From positions 4,154,001 through 4,218,000 of the forward strand of contig NZ_CP087134.1 of NCBI RefSeq assembly GCF_020911925.1: a stretch of DNA of 64,000 nt, written 5' to 3'. This document shows, piece by piece, positions 31,401 to 38,700 of the stretch (positions are counted from its first letter, which is position 1; every line of letters starts with the position of its first letter). The position numbers were made by a program, and so were the translations under genes. The notes under the pieces are model-generated. The model was not told the origin of the DNA and did not search any database. It saw nothing but the letters and a program-made list of their open reading frames with translations. Source of the DNA: Flavobacterium cupriresistens. GTDB lineage: Bacteria > Bacteroidota > Bacteroidia > Flavobacteriales > Flavobacteriaceae.

Positions 31401-32729
31401 TTCTTTCTTAAAAGCGGTTACCGGAAGTTTGATAGTGCCTGCTGCAATAGCAATTAATTTCTGTTGAAAATCATTTAAATCTATTGCCGTATTTAAGGAG
31501 CTTGGTATAACCTCTTTTACTATTTCTTCTGTTGCCGTTTTAGAGAATTCTTCCGGTTGTTGTTTATCAATTAATACTCTGCCATTACTCCTGGCAATTA
31601 TTATTTGTTGTGGAATATCTTCTTGTTTGGGATATACATCACAATCAACAAAACCAACTTCAGATAATACTTGTTTCCATTTATCGAAAGTTAATGCCGG
31701 ACTACCTGAAATTCGTAATTCTTTATCTTCATGATTCCACCAGTCAAAAAGCAAACCGAATGTTAATGTCGTAAACATTTCCAATGCGTTCAACTCATTC
31801 ATAATCAGAATCCCGTCTTTCTTAAGAATTGGTTTTATATTCTTAAGTGTTTCAGCAATATTAGCGGTAGCATGAACAACATTGGCTCCTATCACAATAT
31901 CATATTTGCCCATTGCGATATCCTGCATTGCTGCAGATTGGGTAATATCAAATCTCTTAGTTTCAAAATAAGGTATGATGTCTTCAAATTTTTCTACTGC
32001 TTCAATTAAAAAACTTTGAGAAACATCTGTAAAAGTATATTTTACCTGATTGCCATATTTTTTTAACTTTTCCAGAATACGCACCGTTGTTCCTCCTGTG
32101 CCTCCTCCTACTTCTAAGATGTTTATTTTTTGATTAGTTCCTTCATAGTTTCTGACTGTATTTTCTACAATTGATGCCACTATTGAATTGAAATAATTAG
32201 ATCTGTAATCGCCATTATAGATCGCGCTTACCAATCTGGAATTTCCTTCTGGAAACAATACATCAGTAGCTTTCGTCTTTCCAATCAAAATTTCCTCAAA
32301 AGCACCAATCGTTTGATTCAATAATGCGTAATAACTATGATGACTATTTGCCTCTTTTTTTGCTTTTAATAACTTATTGTGCAGAGAAAAGGAGGCCGCT
32401 CTTTCTTCAATATCTATTGGTACAATTACGCTTTGATTCGTAATTTGGATATAGGATATTTTCTCGAGTTCTTTAATAATCGTTTGAAATAGAGAATCAT
32501 ACTGAGGAATGATATTTAATTCTTTTCGCCATTCTTCAATTGTATTTGCACGCAAGGATTCAATTCCCATTCGCATTACTATTTGCAATACGGCCAGAGC
32601 ACAATCTTCTTTAAAATCATTCTCGGCAACCAGATCCTTTTTATATAAAGTTAAATTTGGAATTTGAGGCGTTAAAAGTGTACTTTCCTGCACCAAAGTC
32701 ACTTTTTTATTTTTATTAATCTTAATCAT
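16437..32729 (-). CDS. trans-AT polyketide synthase (cMT-ACP / three KS-DH-KR-ACP modules / terminal KS), 5430 aa
   Basis: N-terminal cMT (about 1-385; EVGGGTGGT near 206) and ACP (Ser near 450) finish module 3. Module 4: KS (about 531-950; DTACSSS), DH (1115-1376; DHIVQGKKVLP, LDNALQ), KR (1551-1743; YAAAN), ACP (Ser near 1853). Module 5: KS (1948-2376; DTMCSSS), DH (2558-2823; DHLVQNEKVIA, LDSTLQ), KR (3008-3210), ACP (Ser near 3300). Module 6: KS (3401-3830; ATMCSSS, where Asp is Ala), DH (4003-4273; EHILHTEKILP, MDSALQ), KR (4460-4653; YASAN), ACP (Ser near 4743). Module 7: KS (4828-5250; DTMCSSS) and flank, ending in VIHPLFQN, which is the opening of a DH. All KS have Cys-His-His. The KRs of modules 5 and 6 have Ala where a B-type KR has Asp. 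Predicted output is an alpha-methyl olefin followed by three more double bonds. The gap to the upstream gene is 34 bp. Confidence 0.95.
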   Translation of the reverse strand: MIKINKNKKVTLVQESTLLTPQIPNLTLYKKDLVAENDFKEDCALAVLQIVMRMGIESLRANTIEEWRKELNIIPQYDSLFQTIIKELEKISYIQITNQSVIVPIDIEERAASFSLHNKLLKAKKEANSHHSYYALLNQTIGAFEEILIGKTKATDVLFPEGNSRLVSAIYNGDYRSNYFNSIVASIVENTVRNYEGTNQKINILEVGGGTGGTTVRILEKLKKYGNQVKYTFTDVSQSFLIEAVEKFEDIIPYFETKRFDITQSAAMQDIAMGKYDIVIGANVVHATANIAETLKNIKPILKKDGILIMNELNALEMFTTLTFGLLFDWWNHEDKELRISGSPALTFDKWKQVLSEVGFVDCDVYPKQEDIPQQIIIARSNGRVLIDKQQPEEFSKTATEEIVKEVIPSSLNTAIDLNDFQQKLIAIAAGTIKLPVTAFKKEKPFSDYGFDSILGLTLIKNINKTLEITLDVTAIFNYPTIPLLALHILDIRPELLDEKKKIAAQVLEPITEKEVEEPSFSKIDSKQEKDKIAIIGMSGQFGKANDLEEFWEVLKNGKSLVEEVPEDRWDVGLHFDENPKAKQKTYSKWGSFLRDIDKFDPEFFKISGKEAENMDPQQRLFLQHCWKALEDAAIDPNTLHDSKCGVYVGATDGDYYKTYLEEANEASAFWGISGSILAARISYFLNLKGAAVAIDTACSSSLVAMDMGCKSLLTKETDLIITGGISLSVTPEFYKLSSMAGMLSPDGQCYTFDERANGFVPGEGVGVLIMKRLEDAVRDGDPIYAVVQGILTNQDGATNGITAPSVLSQQDIQKEVFNRYEINPETITYVEAHGTGTKLGDPIELQALKTSFRAHTSKVNYCGIGSVKTNLGHTLRAAGMAGIIKVLLAMKNKQLPPSINYENLNQHIQLKDSPFIIQEKLTSWDSKTPKRASVSSFGISGTNAFVVLEEYVQKNSLSGASDEPILIVLSALNEESLKKKVTQLVHFIKKEENLNLHDIAYTLQIGRKVMECRKAFVVSNIEELTDQLQQFAQEETVSSYRKDNEVNEAEIQRAIHKKQYTELAKYWEQGNTIDWLRLYTVQQPRKIHLPTYIFAKESYWITPKTEIVSSNVKTLHPLVHENISDFESQKFSSCLTGRESILSDHIVQGKKVLPGVAYVEMAREALQRSGLNVVPGFSDIKWLQPIEINKESVRIETEVYANAEGTFIEIRSIKNEKATIHFQASLEENQKTTALGYRDISAIKEQSSTSYTSDQCYQIFGTKGINYGDSLQLINSVHVLKEEVLTSISVFDKSEFKLPVEKLDNALQTAALLWLQDSDALALPYSIEKISWYNLEEEIKYCYAYYSDKENKKSFEVELLSASGEIVIALSGYKMMPILKIKPNTAQTYLYESIWQPKISTRNRADLSILSTEFIVVGDFPKVELAGTITRITDREESILFSVVFDKVKQAMTSRTPVRFVIIYDDKTEHEVQFLSGLLRTAAIENPKILWKCIGIDLDKNSNAEQLSKIITEELNERETIVRYQDLKREVKAIVPIAPPLTESNENIKFIPGGVYIITGGMGGIGKMLIEYLFDTYNDIKIMACGRSVLNSNNQEYVKSFENLTYYRCDITDKLATQQLIDEVQNQYGKLNAIIHAAGSINDNFIQQKNSGEALEVLEVKTKGIRNLHETTQHISLDFMMVFSSLAAVLGNSGQADYAAANEYLRDFAKFRNKEVAQQRAFGKTISIAWPLWDSSGMQINDESKKSLEKKLNIVPLPQEEGIYWLEKLLGSTAESVVLHYGKAPLPEIFLSDLKEVPESSVAIKNENVTEELTEESLKEVTYEYLVGILAEELRFPVSKFKITDTFEKYGLDSIMMTSLTSRLEETFPNIPKTLFFEFLTIEELVMYFVEEYSNELNAIDSSKKIPVDIKEQISIPSEIKATFKKAVPHKFVQLSETRQDDTIKRTDVAIVGLSGRYPQADSIEEFWENLKIGKDCITEIPEDRWNMEGFFDTEKGKSGRSYSKWGGFVNDMDKFDPLFFNITPLEAEQIDPQERLFLQIAWETVEDAGYTNETLKRNPYTGEQDGKVGVYVGVMYQEYQLYGVEETVKGNPTTLRGSSSSIANRVSYVFDLHGPSLSLDTMCSSSSTAIHLACKAIQEGEISMAIAGGVNLSVHPNKYLMLSDGGFASSKGKCESFGQGGDGYVPGEGVGAILLKSLEQAEKDGDHIYGVIKGSALNHGGRTTGYTVPNPKAQTAVIREAIKKANIKPESISYIEAHGTGTSLGDPIEIVGLKNALERTTANKCRIGSVKSNIGHCESAAGISGITKVLLQLKYKQLVPSIHSSLLNPNIQFDQTAFLVQQELEPWSDQDETLLTAGISSFGAGGSNAHILIQEYPKTERTTDFGKEPVIIVLSAKNKNRLKAYAGRLLSYIEKTPEALQNIAYTLQIGREAMSERLAIVTGSKEELVQQLENFVKNDVRLAEDIFTANSKDESNDFLLKGKAGAAYIKEAIQEKEIASIAQLWTKGVEIKWELLNSGNSPLQRISVPTYPFAKERYWVQTTNTAVKNESVSKLHQLLHTNESDFEAQKFASVFKGTEWFLEDHLVQNEKVIAGVAYLEMAREAIERSTHQKVTQFQDVTWLHPIKVLEQPKKVVIRLEPSGEQIRYVVYSKDQEEEYIHGQGIVTTRAQEEPKPYDLITIKSRTNQTASESECYKMFSALGFGYGERFQGIKELYYNDTEALAKITLPQHGDMTLDPGVLDSTLQACLAWLLLKDEGKMPLSIPFSVGKVTVYKEITFPVWSYARFSPNANPKATIPKCDMDLLNDKGEVVVSFKDFVILPYDGGFLNKNSRKESVATEIYDYQWEATELEKTYAHTTDYNDVILAGATQNLVQQFSREFDGNVYSVDEEIEESYFLKILELLRNRMSQKQRGQFSVLINETDYDKYGFIIGMLKSASKENPRVKTKFISIASMNVKTGNELVQILKNENLDEQAEVRYLNGTRAVKSASLVSQNQISDLRIKEGGVYLITGGAGGIGSVFAEHIAKTQGTQLILTGRRTNNDTIRKYTESLPNAQYYACDVTKYEDVENVIQTILTDYKKIDGIIHCAGIGLASTIIEKTETEIYKVLPPKIAGVKNLDKALQNETIDFMMYCSSISSVLGDIGLSDYAAANAYMDHFAKKRNRLVKDGKRKGTTISVNWGLWETGGMQANAESIEFLSKQWGMFPLPEAEGAKALDKVLQLANEQTIIVYGSKNKLDKTFGVKANSVVAIDKKETSGESAVDLSTIAYEKIVEIFKKELKLKEEHIQTELPFEEYGIDSMLVVKLTNRLSDIFDNVSVSLLFEYQTIDQLVSYFVKEHSDTLQTLNTAKGTHEVPVQMDKVIRDEAFSILEAKEYKRFMQPKLVPVIKKEEIKSEDIAIIGLSGIYPGANDIAEFWENLKAGKDSITEIPEERWNIEEFYNEQKGKKGTSYSKWGGFINDIDKFDPLFFNISPREASMMDPQERLFLQTAWHAIEDAGYTKKKLQNIGKKSATDTGGNVGVFVGVMYEEYQLFGIEERLKGNFIAPTGNASSIANRVSYFLDLHGPSMAVATMCSSSLIAIQMACENIHLGNCEGAIAGGVNLSIHPGKYLMLSDLHLVSEKGKCETFGEGGDGYVPSEGVGAIMLKSLAKAKQDGDQIYGVIKGGAINHGGKVNGYTVPNPNAQAAVILQAMDRAGVSPEAYSYIEAHGTGTKLGDPIEIAGLKKAFTGTTNQFCKIGSVKSNIGHSEAAAGISGVTKVLLQLRNKQLVPSLHSKKLNTNIDFENSPFQVQQELEDWITLDGRPRLAGISSFGAGGTNVHLVIEEYKKDSQNFLDSQEPVIIPLSAKNSVQLKEHVQKISQFLEENIKVLTINDVAYTLQIGREAMESRVAFIVANTEQLVTKLKQYLEDPATGIVGEIEANKLMAYSKISNAVEEALIQKDQTALATLWAQGERIDWNQLYDKMPTVISLPNYPFAKDYCWFKPKDATEVTAIKKEHPLVHQQANKADSSRFISKYSGTEQFLSEHILHTEKILPGVAYLEIARVSGGRYTDQKIAQLRDVFWMSPLQVNGHSKSIVTELQTVNKEITFTVKDQEQENIILSQGKISSVFTEEIEKLDIRLIGNRLGDVLDKEAYYSLFKELGFHYGTSFQGIEYIRYSGNEALAKISINQDLSDNYWTVQAMDSALQTCLGIHLKGNTRELPLSIPFSVKEVNIYKELPSEFWSYVTIREQSEEKNTPIHYDVKLIDGSGEVIMSFIDFVTLPFVSQEQAASNKIEGYTQLYSYDWKSKPITEKVISNANRNYEVILAGATSEMAERLTDELEIEVTSIQSQNEEEFFRIILDRVKQHLVNKKEQHFLILFEEQEALSYSFVSGILKSANKENPIISGKTIAVDQISVANIDLLCKIINEERTTEEAEVQYINNNREVREIGIYNKVSDQNAIVIKPNGVYIITGGAGGLGMIFANYLNQFKNTKLFLIGRSELSPEKKSEIRLLNKAKYIRCDVTDRAAISVVINEILREEGQINGIIHNAGIGTASQIIKKTPEEIHKVLAPKIDATRILDELTQQLSLDFMMYISSISAIMGDIGLADYASANAYMDAYAVHRNQLVKEGKRSGKSITINWGLWQEGGLQINEESRKYLEHYWAMLPLPTAEGLKALSYIFKEAPSQVMVVYEKASKLLEKKAHKKTAPVANTFGITKEVCVRYFRNLIGEELQIEPERIGLTTPFETYGMDSIRIVKLTNKLNEDFEDVSNTLFFENPTLDDLALYFMKNYSDSMLKLTENQEENQVIAEDKIEAFYTNKEEKEQQETNYNPIEEPIAIIGVAGKYPGANTLEEFWENLKTGRDSITEIPEDRWNTELFFDREKGKEGKTYSKWGGFVEDVDKFDPIFFNISPKEAELMDPQERLFLQTAWNTVEDAGYTPEDLNQKVGVFVGVMYSEYAMFGIDTMHEGQFATPKGIHSSIANRVSYVMNFEGPSMAIDTMCSSSVTAIHLACESLRKGECTTAIAGGVNLNLHPYKYLSLSSAGFVSSEGKCAAFGEGADGYVPGEGVGAVLLKPLSEAIKDKDQIYGVIRSTTINHGGRSNGFHVPNPNAQAKVIQKAIQKAGIQSSSLQYIEAHGTGTSLGDPIEIAGLTQALNLDHNVTCKIGSVKSNIGHCESAAGISGLTKILLQFKYKQIAPSIHSNILNKNIQFNESPFEVQQELTDWIITDTEKRRAGLSSFGAGGSNAHVILEEYQRNDDRDRAETASVLIVLSAKNTERLKQKAEELIKFLDEVETISLTDLAYTLQVGRVAMETRLSIEVTSVKSLRKELHNYLQDQFSGHQKSLKSYELNTTDNISILYKRALENKDLNELAKLWIQGEYIAWEKLYDDNTQPKRISLPTYPFVKKRYWIPEISEKFEKREKVSKVIHPLFQN

Positions 32730-32763
32730 AATTATTTGTTTCGATTAGTGTGATCTTAGGCTT

Positions 32764-35700
32764 TTATAAAAATTTTGCAGCAATAACTTGTTGGTATTCT
32801 TGCGCAATGACTTCTTCTAAAATTGCCATTCCTTCCTCTGCTTCTATGCTGCCAATGCCTAATTGTTTCATCTTATTTCTGTATCCATCTGAGGCTACTA
32901 CACCTACAGATCCCCAATAGCCCCAGTTAATGATCTGTACCGGAATATTGTATTTTTGTTGAACCGTATAAGCAAAACTATCTTTATACATACAGGCAGC
33001 AGCATAATTTGCTTGTCCCAAAGCATTTACCTGAGATTGCATTGAGGAATAAAAACATATAAAGTCTAATGATTCTTTGGCAAATACATCTATCAAATAA
33101 TGGCTGGCGGTTGCTTTGGATTCAAAAACTTCGACAAAAGTACTTTCGTCCATTTGGTGAATTAAACAATCCCTAAGTACCAATGCGGAGTGAAATACAC
33201 CATTAATATTTTGATAGGTTTGCTTAATTTTATGATAAGCCGATTTTACTTCTTTTTCTAAAATTGCATTACATTGGATATAAACCGGTTTTGGCCCCCA
33301 TTCTGCTATTTCTTCTTGTGCTTTTAGGATGGTTTGGTTTTCGGGGCTACGTCCTAACCAAATTATTTGGGCTTGGTATTTTTTAACCAAATAGGCCGAA
33401 GTAACTTTTCCGATACCACCTGCACCGCCCAGAATTACATACACGCCTCCTTTTTTAAATTTGGTTGTAATCGTTTGTGCTTCTAAAGGATATAGATTTC
33501 TTGTATAGGTATTTTGATGACGATACGCTATTATTTCTCCATTAGCGTCATACGGTATTCTTAATAACCTCATAATATCCTGAGCTGTTATTTTATCTGA
33601 TGTATCTACATCGATAATACGAACATTCCAATTGCTCTGTTCTTTGGCTAATGAACTCATTAATCCCAAAATCCCACTGCCTTGATACTGTACTTTATCA
33701 CTGATCAATACTTTTTGTGTACGATCTGATAAAACAGTAATGTTTAATTCTTTATGTATGTAAGGAGAAGACAATAGTTTTTTGAGCTGTTTAAAGACTT
33801 CTAATTCATTTCTCTCCCAAAATCTTTCTAATGTTGTAGAGGTGTTTTCCTCAGGTGCATCATGAACAATATATACAGCTGTAATTTTTTCTGGTATTAC
33901 AGACAATTCATCAGAATTAAAAATGGCTACGTTTTTATGGATTAAATATTCTCTCAATTCATTTACCATTTTACTTCTTTTATTTTTATAAGAAATAATT
34001 AAGGCATTTCCGTTATGGCTCTCTTCCTGTTTCGATAATGTTTCTCTTTTCCATTCAGACACATACATCAAATCGTCTATCGAATAGGGTTCTTGTGTAG
34101 GTGCTGTCTTTATATCTAAAGCAACAAAACCTTCAAATTGAACTAAGATTTCACCATCTTCATCTATTAAATCTACATTATAAGTTGGGAGTGCTTCTCC
34201 GTTTTTTGGCTCTATTTTTTTAGCATATGACCAAAATTGTTGTGGTAATTCTTTATAAATCCTGACCTCTTTGACGCGAAAAGGAAGTTTTGTTGCATTC
34301 TTTTTATCAAACCCAAAACTAAGCCCCATCACGGTTTGTACTGCACTATCCAGTAAAAACGGTGAAAGCATATAGTTCTTTTGCGTTTCTGTCAAATAAA
34401 TCTGTGTCAGGACTTCCGTATCTGAATACATAATATCCTGGATACCCTGAAAATGCTTTCCGTAAGTGATTCCTTTATCCTTTAGCAGTTTATAGTACTC
34501 TTCCTGACTTAAACTATTAGGCAATCGCAAGGCTATATTATCTATCGCTACTGATTTTATTGCTGGCAGTGAATCGTATTGAATACTACCATTACTGTAA
34601 ATAGATGTTGGATCTGATTTCTTTCTAAAATCATAACTCAACCCTTTTTCAGTTTCTTCTAATACAACAACAACCTCAACTCGTTCGTTGTCATTTTCTT
34701 GAATAGGTTCTCTAAAGACTACATCAGTAATCCTGGTCACAGCTTGTTTCTTGTACTGATTTCCTACTTCGCGAATCCATTCTATTTGCGCTGCACCCGG
34801 TAAGACATTTATTCCATTTACTTTATGTGAAGCAAAAATGGGTTCCAGACCGGAAAAAACACTTTCGTAAGTTGAATCATTTACAATTGTTTGTACTAAT
34901 GGATGCGCCTTTTGATAAGTCTTTGCTACCGTTTCTTTAGTGTTTTTTGTAGAAACAAACCAATAGCGATCTTTCTTAAAAGGATAGGTAGGCAAATGAT
35001 TTTTTTGAGGTGTTTTATTTCCATATAAAAGTTCCCAATCCATTTCTACACCCTGACTCCATAATCTGGCAATTGTATCTGCCTCTTTATCTCTAATCAA
35101 ATTGTTCATAATATCCTGAAAATCTTCTTTATCAGGACTATGCATAGTATCTTCATTATTACCAATATACATATCGGTTGATACATAATTAGTTTCAACA
35201 AATTCATTTAATCGATTGATACATTCTTTTCGATTATTTACAACAAATGCCAATCGACATTCCAGCACTTCTCTTCCGGACTGCAGCGTATACAATACAT
35301 CCTGAAAACCAGTGTCATTACTACATGATAAATACTCAATCATCGATTTAACCAGACGATTTAAACCATCAGAATCTTTGGCTGATAATACAAAAACAGG
35401 TAATGCTTCTGAAGAATGATTTGTTAACTGATCTTCTATATATTCTTCAATAATTATATGCGCATTTGCACCTCCAAAACCAAAACTACTTACACCGGCA
35501 ATTTTATGTTGCCCTTCCTTCACCTTCCAATCTGTTGTATCTTTTTGAAGATAAAAAGGAGTATTCTCTAACTTCAAGTAATTATTCGGTTGATGCAATA
35601 ATGGATTTCCAGGGATTTTATTGTTTTTCATTGCCATCAAAACCTTGATTGCTCCCGCTACTCCTGCGGCGGCTTCCAGATGTCCAATATTTGTTTTGAT

Positions 35701-38700
35701 ACTACCAATAGCACAATGAGCTTCTTGTCCATAAGAAGACTCAGAGTCTTTGTATAATGTTTCAAAAGCTAACTTTAAACCTTCCGTTTCAATCGGGTCG
35801 CCTAGTGGTGTTCCTGTTCCGTGAGCTTCAATATAACTTACTAATCCAGGATCTATTCCTGCTGTTTTATATGCTTTTATTAGTAAACTTTGTTGGGCTT
35901 TTGGATTGGGAGACGTTAAAGTATTAGCTTTCCCTCCATGATTTTCCGCGCTTCCTTTTAAAATTCCATAAATAGGATTTTTATCTTTAATGGCTTGATC
36001 TAAATCTTTTAATATTAAAATTCCAACGCCTTCTCCTCTTACATAACCATTTGCAGCCTGATCAAATGTTTTACAACGACCATCTTTGCTTAGCATGCCT
36101 GCTTGACTAAATGACAATGTTAACTCAGGTGATAAAATAGCATTTACACCTCCCGCAATTGCCAATGTACCATGACCATTTCTTATATGTTCTGCTGCTC
36201 TGTGAATTGCTATCAAAGAACTGGAACATGCTGTATCGATAGGCTCACTTGGACCATGCAAATCAAAAATGTATGATATTCTATTTACTAAAACGGAATG
36301 CGCAGAACCGGTTGCAAATTGTGCCATACCAACTTGATTTGTCTGCTCTTTTAGTAAAGTTGAATAATCTGAACTTGATACTCCAATAAAAACCCCTGTG
36401 TCTGTTCCTTTAATTGTATTGATTGAAATTGCCGCATCTTCTAAAGCATGATATACTTCTTGCAATACTAATCGTTGCTGAGGATCCATCAATTCTGCTT
36501 CTACGGGCGAAATATTAAAAAACAAAGGATCAAATTCATCTATACCGTCCAGAAAACCTCCCCACTTACATAAAGTAGTATTTTCTTCCTGTTGTGGATC
36601 TCCATAATACTTTCTCCAATCCCATCTGCTTTCAGGAACTTCTGTAATTAAATCTTCTTTATTTTTTAAATGCTCCCAAAGCTCATCTACATTTGCCGCA
36701 CCTGGAAAACGCCCACTCATACCAACTATGGCTACTTCTTTTCTACGCGCAACTTTATTTGAATCGGTATCAAAACTTGCTTTTTCCGTCTCTTCTCGAA
36801 CTGTAGCAATCGCTATGTTCTCCTTTTCATCATTAAGAGCTTGATCCTCCTCTACCGAAAGGGCATAATTCGATTCTAAATGTGCTGCTAATTCCTCTAA
36901 CGTTGGGTAATTAAAAAACAATGTTGGAGTTATATCCAATCCAAAAAGCTCATTAATTTCATTGCAGAACTGTGTATATAAAATCGAATCAAATCCATAA
37001 TCTCCAAGTTCTATATGCGAAATTATTTTCTGTGGATTCATTTTAACCAATGTAGCTGCTAGTTGCGTTAATTTTTCCAGCAACGTTTTGGTCGAAATAC
37101 TATAAGAATTGGTCGTATTTTCTACCTTCACCGGAACCTTTTCTGACGAAACTTTATAGATAACTGAAGCTTGAACACAATCTGAGTTCAAAATTTGTTT
37201 CAATGCTTTTATACCTTCTTCATTTGGCATCGCCTGCATTCCCCACTTTTTTAGTAAAAATGTTTCTGTCTGGGCATTAATTTGCATTCCGCCATTTTTC
37301 CAAAAAGGCCAATTGATACTTTTAGTTATCCCGTAGCGATTTCCTTTGCTACGCTGATTTTCTCTATATCTTGCATAATCATCAAGAAAAGTATTCGCTG
37401 CTGCGTAATCTATCTGCCCTATATTGCCATGAATAGCGGCTAGAGAAGAGAACAAAACCATGAAATCTAAAGAATCCTCTTTCGTTTCTCTATCAATATT
37501 CTTGATACCCTCTATCTTTGCTTTTAAAACTTTTGTAACCTCTGTTGCTGTTTTATTTTTTGCAAAACCATCAGCAGTACTACCAACGAGATAAAATATA
37601 CCATTGATTGTACCAAATTGCATCCTAATTTCTTTAAAAACGCTGGAAACAGAGGATGCATCCGTACTATCACATTGATAATAATATGCCCCTTCAGGCA
37701 CTCTTTTGTTAGGTTGTTCACTTCTTCCTAACAGAATCACTTTAGTGTCAAAAGTTTCAAGAATAGAGTCGCAAACGGTACGCCCTATCGCTCCGGTACC
37801 GCCTACTAATACATATACTCCTGATGTTTTAACTAAGTCATCTTGCTGTTTATGAATCGTAAATTCTGCGTTTCTTTTTTCGAGTCTTTCAAGAGCTGTA
37901 TATCGTACTTCAACTGCTTTACTAAATTGTTCTTTATTTAATATTTCAAGTATCTCATGGATATTATGAATTGAAAAATCTTCAATAGCAATTACTTTCC
38001 CTTCTAAATTAGGATGTTCTAATGTTAGTGTTTTCAGCATTCCCGAAAGGAATCCAAACTGTTCATATTCTTCGTTTGATCCTAGAACAATTAATTGTAT
38101 TCTTTCTTTTGTATGAAGTCTTTGTTTTACATCTTCAAAAATTTGGATATAAGTCGAAATCTCATTTTCAATAGTTATCGATTGAATTTCTGCTTCATAA
38201 GAATTTCTGATGGCATCCTCCAAAATTGGATTACCTCCAATCATATATACAATTGTATGGCTATGAACCGAATCCTGATTTTTGAGACAGGCCACTTTTT
38301 GCCATACAACTTCTTGGATATCCAGTGCATTACCAGACTCTTTTTTTCTTTTGTCTTTTACAGGAAGAAATACACATTGTTGAAATTGCACTAAAACATT
38401 ACCTTGCTCGTCTAAAATATCTATATCATATTCTTGAACTTTATCCGTTATTTGGTTTGATTTACTTTTGCGAGCATACGACCAAAATGTTTCCGGCAAT
38501 TGATCCACAAATCGATAACATGTTTTCATACTAAACGGGAGTGCCTGACTTAGTACTCCCTCGATCATAATCCAACCTAATGCATTTTGCAGTGCACTAT
38601 CCAAAGCACCCGGTTGCATCTTGTAACCTTCTTGTAAAGGCAACTGTATTCTCGAAATAGAAAATTCCGGGGTTGAATACTGCTCTTGTACTCCCCTAAA

